Source: Lachnospiraceae bacterium (GTDB taxonomy: Bacteria > Bacillota > Clostridia > Lachnospirales > Lachnospiraceae). Taken from it: a stretch of DNA of 64,000 bases. Made by a program: the position numbers and the translations under genes. The notes below the pieces were generated by a model that was not told the origin of the DNA, did no database searches, and worked only from the letters and a program-made list of their open reading frames with translations. Each line of letters begins with the position of its first letter. Position 1 is the first letter of the stretch. Positions 43,339-51,118 of this stretch are shown here, one piece after another. The DNA is taken from positions 25,487 to 89,486 of the forward strand of contig JAFRXK010000067.1 of NCBI GenBank assembly GCA_017442865.1. Direction: 5' to 3'.

Positions 43339-44193
43339 TTACTGCAGAGGAACAACTGCTCCATCATATGTATCTTCAATATATTTGCTAATTTCCTGGC
43401 TCTTTAGCACTTCAACAAGAGTAAGCAGCGCCGCATTATCTTTTTTGTCTGCCGATGTTGCAATAATGTTTCCATAGGTGGTAGCTGCAAGGCTGTCATT
43501 TGCTTCAACAGCTAATGCCTGTTTGATATGGAGTCCTCCTTCAATTGCATAATTGCCATTGATAACCGCCACATCTACATCCAGCAGTGCAGCAACAAGC
43601 TGCTCCGGAGCAAGCTCCTTAAACTTAATATTCTTTGGATTATCTGTGATATCCTCAACTGTCGCATTAATTCCTGCATCCTTATTAAGCGTAATAATTC
43701 CCTCCTGTGCAAGTAAAAGCAGCGCTCTTGCTTCATTTGTAACATTGTTAGGAACTGCTACAACAGCTTCATCAGGAAGCTCTGATAATGCCTTTGTCCT
43801 TCCTGCATAAATTCCGAAAGGCTCATAATGAATAGCGCCTATAGACACCAGACTCGAACCGTTTTCTTTATTGAACTGCTCAAGATAAGGAACATGCTGA
43901 AAATAGTTTGCGTCCAGACTGCCCTCAATAACGCCTGTATTCGGTGTAATTGAATCCTCAAGCTTTACGATTTCAAGTGTTATGCCTTTTTCTGCAAGAA
44001 TCGGCTTTGCCTTTTCAAGGATTTCTGCGTGCGGAGTAATGTTTGCTCCAACCTTTATTACAGTGCCTTCTGAGCTGTTTGATGAATCTGATGCATTCTT
44101 CTTTGCCTGATTTGAATTTGAGCATGCAGTTATTGCAAATAAAAGTACTAAAATAACTACTGCTGATATAATTTTCTTAATCTGATTTTTCAT
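43339..44193 (-). CDS. metQ: D/L-methionine ABC transporter substrate-binding lipoprotein
   Basis: 284 residues. The signal peptide ends in lipobox FAITAC (C24), followed by a serine/asparagine-rich linker. NlpA/MetQ family features include VIKVGANITPHAEILEKA, QHVPYLEQFN, and VAVPNNVTNEARALLLL. It captures methionine outside and delivers it to MetI-MetN. AAGGAG precedes the ATG. It is the third gene of metNIQ, 95 bases after metI. Confidence 0.95.
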   Translation of the reverse strand: MKNQIKKIISAVVILVLLFAITACSNSNQAKKNASDSSNSSEGTVIKVGANITPHAEILEKAKPILAEKGITLEIVKLEDSITPNTGVIEGSLDANYFQHVPYLEQFNKENGSSLVSIGAIHYEPFGIYAGRTKALSELPDEAVVAVPNNVTNEARALLLLAQEGIITLNKDAGINATVEDITDNPKNIKFKELAPEQLVAALLDVDVAVINGNYAIEGGLHIKQALAVEANDSLAATTYGNIIATSADKKDNAALLTLVEVLKSQEISKYIEDTYDGAVVPLQ

Positions 44194-44288
44194 AATGTTT
44201 TTCTCCTTTTTACTTTATACTTTGATTTTTAATTTATAGATAAATCCCTTCTGCCATATCTCTTATATGCTTATGCGGGATAATATCA

Positions 44289-44939
44289 CTATTTTCTTTT
44301 CTTCTTTGCGATTAGATTGCCGCCCTCTGAAATAAGCATAACCATAACCACAAGAATTGCTACTGTTGTCCAAAGGACATCCTTTTGATATCTGTAATAT
44401 CCGTACTGTAAAGCTATGGCTCCAAGACCGCCTCCTCCGATTACTCCTGCCATGGCTGAATAGCCCAGTACTGTTGCGACATTAATTGCTGCGCCTAAAA
44501 GCAGCGACGGAGTCGCCTCCGGTAAAATAAAATGTATAATAATATATATGGGCGAGGCGCCCATAGCGGAGGCAGCCTCAATAATTCCGGGCGATACCTC
44601 GCTAAGCGACGATTCAACCATTCTTGCAACAATCGGTATTGCACCCACGGTAAGCGGCACGATTGAAGCCACTGTACCTATAGATGAGCCTGTTACAAAT
44701 CTGGTAAACGGAATTAAAAGCACCAGCAGTATCAGAAACGGGAGAGACCTTCCGACATTCACAATCAGCCCTAAGATTAAATTCACCGGTCTGTTTTCCA
44801 GAATTCTTCCCTTTGATGTTGCATACAGCATAATTCCGACCGGAAGTCCGATTATGTATGACAGAATTGATGCAAATACGGTCATTTCAAGCGTCTCAAT
44901 TATTCCATTACGAATTGTTTCGATAATATAATCGCTCAT
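44289..44939 (-). CDS. metI: methionine ABC transporter permease
   Basis: 216 residues with five helices. The EAA-type coupling loop EAASAMGASPIYIIIHFILPEA matches MetI/binding-protein-dependent permeases, and the N-terminus ETLEMTVFASILSYIIGLPVG is typical of MetI. Its ATG overlaps the metN stop by 4 bases (ATGA), which shows tight coupling. It forms the membrane channel for methionine uptake. Confidence 0.95.
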   Translation of the reverse strand: MSDYIIETIRNGIIETLEMTVFASILSYIIGLPVGIMLYATSKGRILENRPVNLILGLIVNVGRSLPFLILLVLLIPFTRFVTGSSIGTVASIVPLTVGAIPIVARMVESSLSEVSPGIIEAASAMGASPIYIIIHFILPEATPSLLLGAAINVATVLGYSAMAGVIGGGGLGAIALQYGYYRYQKDVLWTTVAILVVMVMLISEGGNLIAKKKRK

Positions 44940-45940
44940 GGCTCATTAACCTCCTGTACGCTCAAGCCTCCGTTTTTAAAGAAACTGATTATTAACTCCT
45001 GCTCTTTCTTATCCTTAGGAAGCTCTACAACCATCTGACCGTAGCCGATACCTCCCACACTCTTCGTGTTGGCGCTCAGAATATTAACCTTCTTGCCGGT
45101 CTGCTCCACAAGCTCTGCAATAAACGGCCTGTTTGCTGCAAGCCCGTCAAACACAAGTCTTATCAGTCTGCTTTCTTCATCCGACGGATCAAACGGGTTG
45201 CTCGGAAATACAAGCTTTCTTGCTGCTTCCGATTTCGGAGCCCTGAAAATCTCCTTTACCTCACCGGCTTCAACCATTTTACCGTCATCTATAATTGCTA
45301 CGCGGTCACAGATTTTCTCAACCACCGACATCTCATGTGTAATAATTATGATGGTAAGCTTTCTTGTTTCATTTATTTCTTTTAAAAGCTCCAGAATCTC
45401 ACCCGTCATTTTTGGGTCCAGCGCACTAGTTGCCTCATCACACAAAAGCACCTTAGGGTCTGCCGCCAGTGCTCTTGCAATAGCCACACGCTGCTTCTGT
45501 CCGCCTGAAAGTCTTGACGGATATTCATTTTTCTTATCCTCAAGTCCTACAATTTTCAGCATTTCAAGTGCCTTTTTCTTTCTTCCCGCCCTTGGAATGC
45601 CGGCTATACGAAGCGGCTGCATAACATTGCTTAAGACATCCCTTTGCCCCAACAGGTTAAAGCTTTGAAACACCATGGCTATCTGACGCCTTATTTTGCG
45701 GATTTCCTTTGGTTTAAGCTTCGATAAATCCTGTCCGTAAAAGCTTACGCTTCCGTCCGAAATCTCTTCAAGTCGATTTAATGTTCTTACCAGCGTAGAT
45801 TTACCGGCTCCGCTCATGCCTATTATTCCGAATATTTCACCTTCGTTAATAGAAAGACTTACATCCTTTAGCGCGGGAAATTCTTTGCCATCATTTTTAT
45901 ATATTTTTGATACATGATTGAGTTTAAAAACTTCAGCCAT
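44936..45940 (-). CDS. metN: methionine ABC transporter ATP-binding protein with NIL regulatory domain
   Basis: 334 residues. Walker A is GMSGAGKST, the signature is RLSGGQKQRVAIARAL, Walker B is VLLCDEATSALDP and the switch is IITHEM. The C-terminal about 75 residues form the NIL domain, which in MetN binds methionine and gives transinhibition. AGGAG is 8 bases before the ATG chosen. It follows the cysteine synthase gene by 27 bases and is part of the Cys-leader operon. Confidence 0.96.
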   Translation of the reverse strand: MAEVFKLNHVSKIYKNDGKEFPALKDVSLSINEGEIFGIIGMSGAGKSTLVRTLNRLEEISDGSVSFYGQDLSKLKPKEIRKIRRQIAMVFQSFNLLGQRDVLSNVMQPLRIAGIPRAGRKKKALEMLKIVGLEDKKNEYPSRLSGGQKQRVAIARALAADPKVLLCDEATSALDPKMTGEILELLKEINETRKLTIIIITHEMSVVEKICDRVAIIDDGKMVEAGEVKEIFRAPKSEAARKLVFPSNPFDPSDEESRLIRLVFDGLAANRPFIAELVEQTGKKVNILSANTKSVGGIGYGQMVVELPKDKKEQELIISFFKNGGLSVQEVNEP

Positions 45941-45967
45941 TATACACACTCCTGATATTTCATTCTC

Positions 45968-46882
45968 TTATATATCAAACAATCCCTTGCTTAGATATCT
46001 GTCTCCCCTGTCAGGAAAAACAAGCACGATATTTCCTCTGTCTATCTTCTCTGCAAGCTTTATTCCTGCTGCAAGCGCAGCGCCTGAGGATGAGCCTGCA
46101 AGTATTCCCTCCTTTGATGCAAGAAGTCTTGCAGCATCAAACGCCTCTTTGTCCGTTACCTTAATTACCCTGTCCACAAATGATATATCCATTGTGTCCG
46201 CAATAAAATCATTTCCTATGCCTTCTATATCATAATCTGCATGCTCACCGCCGCCGATTACAGAACCCACCGGGTCAGCCAGCACTCCTTCTATTTTTGT
46301 ATTCTGTTCCTTCAAATACTTCATAACACCCGAAAATGTGCCTCCGCTGCCGGCTCCCGCAACAAGATAATCTATTTTTCCATCCATCTGTCTGTAAATC
46401 TCAGGTCCTGTAGTCTCATAATGAGCCAACGGATTTGCCGGATTGTGAAACTGTCCGAGAATAACAGAATCAGGTATTTCCTTTAAAAGCTCCTTTGCTT
46501 TTCTTTCAGCACCGAGCATGCCCTCTTCCCTGCTTGTATGAACTATCTCGGCTCCCAGAGCCTTCATAATCTTCTGCTTTTCTATTGAAAATTTTTCAGG
46601 CACTGTGAATATAACGCGGTATCCCTGATTAAGCGCTGCCACAGCAATTCCTATTCCGGTATTTCCTGCAGTTGCTTCTATAATTGTTCCTCCCGGCTTT
46701 AAAATTCCTCTTTCCTGTGCATCGCGTATCATATATACGCCGACACGGTCCTTTACGCTTCCTGCCGGATTCATAAGCTCAAGCTTGGCATACAGGTTTA
46801 CATGTTCCTTAATTCCAAGATGATTTAATTTTAAAACCGGAGTGTTTCCTATCATATCCTGAATGCTCATGTGTACATCCAT
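45968..46882 (-). CDS. cysK: cysteine synthase / MccA-like cystathionine beta-synthase
   Basis: 304 residues, fold type II PLP enzyme. The PLP lysine K44 is in NPAGSVKDRVG; the phosphate loop is EATAGNTGIGIA and the late SSSGAALAAG is present. CysK makes cysteine from O-acetylserine and sulfide. When paired with a trans-sulfuration lyase, as here (2 bases between genes), the homologue MccA makes cystathionine from homocysteine and serine, as in Clostridium acetobutylicum mccBA. Either role yields cysteine. AAGGCGG precedes the start chosen. Confidence 0.9.
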   Translation of the reverse strand: MDVHMSIQDMIGNTPVLKLNHLGIKEHVNLYAKLELMNPAGSVKDRVGVYMIRDAQERGILKPGGTIIEATAGNTGIGIAVAALNQGYRVIFTVPEKFSIEKQKIMKALGAEIVHTSREEGMLGAERKAKELLKEIPDSVILGQFHNPANPLAHYETTGPEIYRQMDGKIDYLVAGAGSGGTFSGVMKYLKEQNTKIEGVLADPVGSVIGGGEHADYDIEGIGNDFIADTMDISFVDRVIKVTDKEAFDAARLLASKEGILAGSSSGAALAAGIKLAEKIDRGNIVLVFPDRGDRYLSKGLFDI

Positions 46883-46884
46883 AA

Positions 46885-48045
46885 TCACATCACCGCCTTT
46901 TTGGAATTTTCAATTGCCTGCTTTAAATCTGCAATCAGATCATCTGCATCCTCTATTCCGACCGAAAAACGTATCAGCTCATCAACGATACCAACCTCTT
47001 TTCTAATGTCTGCCGGTATAGCTGCATGTGTCATGCTGGCAGGATGGCACACAAGCGATTCCACTCCTCCAAGACTTTCTGCCAAAGTAATTAGCTTCAG
47101 ATTTTTAAAGAACCGGCGGTAATCATATTCTTCATTCAGAACAAATGAGAGCATTGCTCCCGGTCCGTCGGCCTGCTTTTTCTGCACCTTAAATCCCGGG
47201 TCATTCTCAAGTCCCGGGTAATAAACCCTGCTTACATAACCGCTTTCTGCCAGCCACTTGGCAATACGCCTGGCATTATTTACGTGGCGCTCCATTCTGA
47301 CTCCCAGAGTTTTTATACCTCTTATTACAAGGAAGCTGTCCCATGGAGCAAGCACTCCGCCGATTGCATTCTGCAGATAATACAGACGTTCTGCAAGCTT
47401 CTTATCATTTACAACCACCAGTCCTGAAATCGTGTCGCTGTGTCCGCCAAGGTATTTGGTACCGCTGTGTATTACGATATCCGCTCCAAGCGTCAGCGGA
47501 CGCTGTAAGTATGGAGTTAAAAAGGTGTTGTCTACAATCAAAAGCTTTCCGAATTCATGCGATATTTCAGAGATTGCTTTAATATCGGTAACTGTCAGAA
47601 GCGGATTTGCAGGACTTTCCACATATATTGCCTTTACATCTTCATCTATTGCCTCTCTTACCTTATCAAGGTCTGAGGTATCCACAATCTTATATGTAAT
47701 ACCAAAGTTTTTAAACACATTGTCAAGGATTCTAAATGTTCCGCCGTAAATATTGTCCGACACAACAAGCTTATCGCCTGCCTTAAACAGCGATAAAACC
47801 GTATTTATTGCAGCAAGGCCCGATGCAAATGCGAGTCCGTACTCACCCTGCTCCAAATCTGCAATCAGCTTCTCCAGTGCAGCTCTTGTAGGATTTCCTG
47901 TTCTGGAATATTCCCAGCCTCTTGTCTGTCCGAGACCGTCCTGCTTATAGGTTGAGGTCTGATATACCGGAACGCTTACCGCACCCGTTGTCTCATCTCC
48001 GTCAATTCCTCCGTGAATTAATACTGAATCTATTTTCAAACTCAT
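46885..48045 (-). CDS. Cys/Met metabolism PLP enzyme: cystathionine gamma-lyase/synthase (MccB/MetB-like)
   Basis: 386 residues, fold type I. PLP lysine K197 lies in SGTKYLGGHSD; AFASGLAAINTVLSLF and VESPANPLLTVTDI are family signatures. Lyase (MccB), synthase (MetB) and MetC cannot be told apart by eye; pairing with the next gene and with a methionine importer favours a methionine-to-cysteine route. It is the first structural gene of an operon (this gene, cysK, metNIQ, then the dehydrogenase). A Cys-rich leader ORF and terminator stand upstream (48121-48318). Confidence 0.92.
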   Translation of the reverse strand: MSLKIDSVLIHGGIDGDETTGAVSVPVYQTSTYKQDGLGQTRGWEYSRTGNPTRAALEKLIADLEQGEYGLAFASGLAAINTVLSLFKAGDKLVVSDNIYGGTFRILDNVFKNFGITYKIVDTSDLDKVREAIDEDVKAIYVESPANPLLTVTDIKAISEISHEFGKLLIVDNTFLTPYLQRPLTLGADIVIHSGTKYLGGHSDTISGLVVVNDKKLAERLYYLQNAIGGVLAPWDSFLVIRGIKTLGVRMERHVNNARRIAKWLAESGYVSRVYYPGLENDPGFKVQKKQADGPGAMLSFVLNEEYDYRRFFKNLKLITLAESLGGVESLVCHPASMTHAAIPADIRKEVGIVDELIRFSVGIEDADDLIADLKQAIENSKKAVM

Positions 48046-48120
48046 TGTTTTTTCCTTCTTTCCTCTTTCTTTTTTATTTTTTGATATTTACTATCAGAAA
48101 AGATATCTGTTTGCTCAAAT

Positions 48121-48152
48121 AAAAACCCGGGGCTTACTAAAAAGCACCCGGG
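48121..48152 (-). terminator. attenuator terminator before the cysteine operon
   Basis: On the minus strand CCCGGGTGCTTTTT...AAGCCCCGGG forms about ten pairs with one bulge and is followed by five T. It sits between the Cys-rich leader ORF and the trans-sulfuration gene, 76 bases before its start. The leader's codons near CACCGG can pair with the terminator's first arm (GCACC-GG against CCGGGTGC), which could make an antiterminator. Confidence 0.8.
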
Positions 48153-48183
48153 CAGCAGATAGCAGTTATAATATGATGTCATA

Positions 48184-48318
48184 TCAGCAACATCGCATTA
48201 TACAAGAACGCAGACCAATTAAATCGAACGTCCCAGCCACTACACATGTCCGGTGCAATATCATTCGACAACACATACACATATTCTGAATGTATCTATT
48301 AAAAAATGTGTTCTTCAT
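48184..48318 (-). CDS. Cys-rich regulatory leader peptide (44 aa)
   Basis: The ORF begins MKNTFFNRY, has a cluster MCMCCRM (13-19), C25 just before VAG, and ends SCIMRCC directly at the stop: seven Cys and five Met in 44 residues. GGAG lies 9 bases before the ATG, and a promoter (48350-48378) gives a start site about 25 bases upstream. It is followed by a terminator and then the cysteine-forming operon. It is paralogous to the Met-rich leader before metY (same MKNT start, M-C-M core, VAG). Likely function: ribosome stalling at Cys codons when charged tRNA-Cys is scarce, allowing read-through; that is inference. Confidence 0.75.
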   Translation of the reverse strand: MKNTFFNRYIQNMCMCCRMILHRTCVVAGTFDLIGLRSCIMRCC

Positions 48319-48349
48319 TATCTGCGTCTCCTCTCATCAAGATATGTAC

Positions 48350-48378
48350 ATCTTACCACCAAACCTTAAGTTTGAAAA
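48350..48378 (-). promoter_or_regulatory. promoter of the Cys-leader operon
   Basis: Minus strand -35 TTTTCA (48378-48373) and -10 TAAGAT (48355-48350), spacing 17. The same -35 sequence and spacing occur before the Met leader. Confidence 0.7.
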
Positions 48379-48398
48379 TTCGATTGCTTTTATCATCA

Positions 48399-48419
48399 GT
48401 GATAAGTTTTACTTATCAC
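48399..48419. promoter_or_regulatory. LysR-type operator before the Cys-leader operon
   Basis: GTGATAA-N7-TTATCAC, a perfect 7-bp dyad containing T-N11-A, centred about 66 bases upstream of the predicted start site. This is the usual site for LysR-type activators. The arms are identical to those before the metY leader. Confidence 0.8.
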
Positions 48420-48458
48420 GACTAATTAACCTCAACAATGATTTTTACGTTAATCATG

Positions 48459-49742
48459 CTACTGTATAGCCGAAAATCCCTTTTCGAGATCCTTAATTAT
48501 ATCATCAATATGCTCTGTTCCAATTGAAAGACGAATTGTATTCGGCTTTATTCCCGTCTTTAACAGCTCGTCCTCAGGAAGCTGAGAATGAGTCGTTGAT
48601 GCCGGATGAATCACAAGGCTCTTTACATCCGCAACATTTGCAAGCAGTGAGAAGATCTTCAGGTTATCAATAAACTTCCATGCCTCTTTACTGCCTCCCT
48701 TTATATCAAAGGTGAAAATTGAGCCACCGCCGTTCGGGAAATATTTATCATAAACAGCATGGTCCGGATGATCCGGAAGCGATGGATGGTTAACCTTCTC
48801 CACCAATGGATGATTGCTTAAAAATTCTACAACTTTCTTTGTGTTCTCAACATGTCTCTCCAGACGAAGTGAAAGCGTCTCAACTCCCTGAAGCAGAAGG
48901 AATGCATTAAACGGTGAAATACTTGCACCCGTATCACGAAGTAATATTGTTCTGATATAAGTTACAAATGCTGCAGGTCCTAATGCATCATAGAAGGATA
49001 TTCCGTGATAGCTCGGGTTCGGCTCTGTTATATTAGGGTATTTTCCGCCTGCCTTAAAATCAAACTTGCCTGACTCAACGATAATGCCGCCAAGTGTTGT
49101 TCCATGTCCGCCGATAAACTTCGTTGCTGAATGTACCACTATATCTGCGCCATGCTCAATCGGTCTGATAAGATACGGTGTTCCGAAGGTATTATCAACA
49201 ACTACCGGCAGACCGTGCTTGTGGGCAATATCTGCAATTGCATCAATGTCAGGAATATCACTGTTCGGATTACCTAATGTCTCCAGATAAACTACTCTTG
49301 TATTTTCCTTTATGGCACTCTCCACCTCACTAAGGTTATGTGCATCCACAAAGGTTGTCTCTATACCGTACTGCGGAAGTGTATTTGAAAGAAGATTGTA
49401 GCTGCCGCCGTAAATTGTCTTCTGTGCGACAACATGTCCGCCGTTTGCTGCAAGCGCTTCTATCGTATAAGCGATTGCTGCCGCTCCTGAAGCAATTGCC
49501 AAAGCTGCGCTGCCGCCCTCAAGTGCCGCAAGTCTCTTTTCAAGAACCTCCTGTGTAGTATTTGTTATTCTTCCGTATACATTGCCGCCTGCTGAAAGAC
49601 TGAATCTGTCTGCCGCATCCTGGCTGTCATGAAAAACATATGATGTTGTCTGATAAATCGGAACCGCTCTTGCATCTGTTGCCGAGTCTGCCTGCTCCTG
49701 TCCTACGTGTAACTGTAATGTTTCAAATTTATATTCGCTCAT
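48459..49742 (-). CDS. metY: O-acetylhomoserine sulfhydrylase
   Basis: 427 residues, the usual MetY length and longer than MetB/MetC. PLP lysine K208 lies in HSATKFIGGHG; IASGAAAIAYTIEAL and LETLGNPNSDIPDIDAIA are typical of O-acetylhomoserine aminocarboxypropyltransferase. It makes homocysteine from O-acetylhomoserine and sulfide, the last step before methionine synthase. A Met-rich leader ORF with a terminator lies upstream. No clear terminator follows its stop, so read-through into the downstream Cys-leader region is possible. Confidence 0.95.
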   Translation of the reverse strand: MSEYKFETLQLHVGQEQADSATDARAVPIYQTTSYVFHDSQDAADRFSLSAGGNVYGRITNTTQEVLEKRLAALEGGSAALAIASGAAAIAYTIEALAANGGHVVAQKTIYGGSYNLLSNTLPQYGIETTFVDAHNLSEVESAIKENTRVVYLETLGNPNSDIPDIDAIADIAHKHGLPVVVDNTFGTPYLIRPIEHGADIVVHSATKFIGGHGTTLGGIIVESGKFDFKAGGKYPNITEPNPSYHGISFYDALGPAAFVTYIRTILLRDTGASISPFNAFLLLQGVETLSLRLERHVENTKKVVEFLSNHPLVEKVNHPSLPDHPDHAVYDKYFPNGGGSIFTFDIKGGSKEAWKFIDNLKIFSLLANVADVKSLVIHPASTTHSQLPEDELLKTGIKPNTIRLSIGTEHIDDIIKDLEKGFSAIQ

Positions 49743-49849
49743 AATTTTATTCTCCTTGATAATTTAATTTTTGATTTTAAGTTCAAATCCTGTCTATCGG
49801 ACTTGCGTGGGGCTGCGCTTAAGCTCTGCCTGCGTCATCCCCCTCTGGG

Positions 49850-49885
49850 TATAAAAATACCCGGTGATATCTGATATCTCCCGGG
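49850..49885 (-). terminator. attenuator terminator before metY
   Basis: CCCGG and CCGGG arms around two GATATC blocks, followed on the minus strand by TATTTTTATA. It lies between the Met-rich leader and metY. The preceding sequence GCTGCCCGGG matches the Cys attenuator. Leader codons TCTCGGGCAG can pair with CTGCCCGGGAGA with a small bulge, a possible antiterminator. Confidence 0.75.
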
Positions 49886-49916
49886 CAGCTGGCATTTATT
49901 CTGATGCTGTTAAGCT

Positions 49917-50042
49917 CTAACATCGAATCATTTCAGGACGCACAGATAATAACACCTGCATCCCGGCCACAAGCTCTGCCCGAGAGGTAAGCATTCGCAT
50001 ACACATGACATCATTTTGCATTAAAACATATGTGTTCTTCAT
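49917..50042 (-). CDS. Met-rich regulatory leader peptide (41 aa)
   Basis: The ORF begins MKNTYVLMQND, continues VMCMRML, has VAGMQ, and ends EMIRC: seven Met and two Cys in 41 residues. An ATG directly before gives an alternative start. CGGAGG lies about 8 bases upstream. It stands between a promoter (50074-50102) and a terminator, followed by metY. It shares MKNT, the M-C-M core and VAG with the Cys-rich leader upstream of the neighbouring operon, but its enriched residue matches the methionine pathway. Regulation by methionine supply through translation of this ORF is inferred. Confidence 0.75.
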   Translation of the reverse strand: MKNTYVLMQNDVMCMRMLTSRAELVAGMQVLLSVRPEMIRC

Positions 50043-50073
50043 CATTTGCACCTCCGTTTCATTTGATGCTCAT

Positions 50074-50102
50074 ATCATATCACTTATTTAGCACGTTGAA
50101 AA
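50074..50102 (-). promoter_or_regulatory. promoter of the Met-leader metY transcript
   Basis: Minus strand TTTTCA (50102-50097), 17-base spacer, TATGAT (50079-50074). It has the same -35 and spacing as the Cys-leader promoter. Confidence 0.7.
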
Positions 50103-50122
50103 TTCAATTGATTTTATCGTTA

Positions 50123-50143
50123 GTGATAATCTTTGCTTATCAC
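50123..50143. promoter_or_regulatory. LysR-type operator before the metY leader
   Basis: GTGATAA-N7-TTATCAC again, centred about 66 bases upstream of the predicted start. Flanking bases toward the promoter are also conserved with the other copy (GATAAAA, then CAAT and GAATTTTCA). Confidence 0.8.
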
Positions 50144-50161
50144 CGGCAACTGTTCCACTCT

Positions 50162-50189
50162 AAAAAAGACTGCCCCGTTTGAGCAGCCT
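50162..50189 (-). terminator. intrinsic terminator of the LysR-family gene
   Basis: Minus strand GGCTGCTC and GGGCAGTC arms (about 8 pairs, two of them G-T), followed by six T, 24 bases after the LysR gene stop. It isolates that transcript from the metY leader. Confidence 0.8.
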
Positions 50190-50212
50190 TCCAAATATCA
50201 TTATTATTTCAA

Positions 50213-51118
50213 CTATAATTCCTTATACTTAAGAAGCTCCTCCACATATGCACTTCCGTACACCGACATAGCGCTTCCTTTTCTTACTATGTAGCCGATA
50301 ATCAGCGGATCCTCCTCCTTTAGCTTTATAGACACCAATCCTTTAAGTATCGCATCATCCCCTGAAAGCATTCCGCTTCCAATAGAATATCCGTTAAGCT
50401 TAGCAATAAGCTCCATGGTCGTCGCCCTGTCATCCGACTTAATCATCTTCTTAAAATCATAATCTGCCATAGCCTCTTCCGTCAGATAAAAATTACTGTC
50501 ATCACTCTGGTCAAAGGATATGCATGGATAATCAGAAAGCTCCTCCAAAGATATTTCCTTTCGTCCTGCAAACTTATGGTTCTTCCACACATACGCGTAG
50601 GTTTCCCTGCGCATCAGCGGGAAAAATTCAAGATTATATTCCTTAAAAAGCTTCTTAAGCACGCCCTCATTTGCACCTGAAAAAGATATAATACCAACTT
50701 CGCTTTTTAAGGTTCTCACATCCTCAAGGACATCCCTTGTCTTAGTCTCATGAATTGAAAATATAAATTTGTCCGGGTAGTTCTTTCGAATCACCTCGGT
50801 AAATGCCATAATCGCAAAATTATAATGCTGTGTGGACACTGAAAAACGCTCCTTGTCACTGTTTTTTGACAAATACCTGTCCTCAAGTATTTCATACTGC
50901 GACGCTGCCTTCTTGGCGTAAGAAACAAATTCCCTGCCCTCATCAGTGAGCGAGATTCCCTTATTCGTTCTTTCAAATATAAGTATTCCAAGCTCGTCCT
51001 CAAGCTCCCTTATACTTGCAGAGAGCGCAGGCTGGGAAACAAAAAGCCTTGTTGCCGCCTCTCTCATTGATGCTGATGCTGCTACTTCAAGCACATATTT
51101 AATCTGTGTAATATTCAT
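50213..51118 (-). CDS. LysR-family regulator, probable sulfur amino acid regulator
   Basis: 301 residues. The N-terminal winged helix-turn-helix (YVLEVAASASMREAATRLFVSQPALSASIRELEDELG) and a periplasmic-binding-like effector domain are complete. Located beside two operators with LysR-type dyads that precede the metY and cysteine operons, it is the natural candidate to bind them (as CmbR and CysR-type regulators do in other Firmicutes). That is inference from position. Its effector may be O-acetylserine or O-acetylhomoserine. Its start overlaps the 3' end of the MmcQ gene by 20 bases. Confidence 0.88.
   Translation of the reverse strand: MNITQIKYVLEVAASASMREAATRLFVSQPALSASIRELEDELGILIFERTNKGISLTDEGREFVSYAKKAASQYEILEDRYLSKNSDKERFSVSTQHYNFAIMAFTEVIRKNYPDKFIFSIHETKTRDVLEDVRTLKSEVGIISFSGANEGVLKKLFKEYNLEFFPLMRRETYAYVWKNHKFAGRKEISLEELSDYPCISFDQSDDSNFYLTEEAMADYDFKKMIKSDDRATTMELIAKLNGYSIGSGMLSGDDAILKGLVSIKLKEEDPLIIGYIVRKGSAMSVYGSAYVEELLKYKEL

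Noticed and set aside
45066..45668. 200-codon plus-strand open frame
   Set aside because: Shadow of metN on the opposite strand; serine/leucine-rich and lacking a start signal.
48046..50200. SAM (S-box) or cobalamin riboswitch before the sulfur genes
   Set aside because: I looked for the S-box GGAGGGA and TGAAACCCGGCAACC-like core in both leaders and did not find it. The short ORFs and terminators explain the leaders better.
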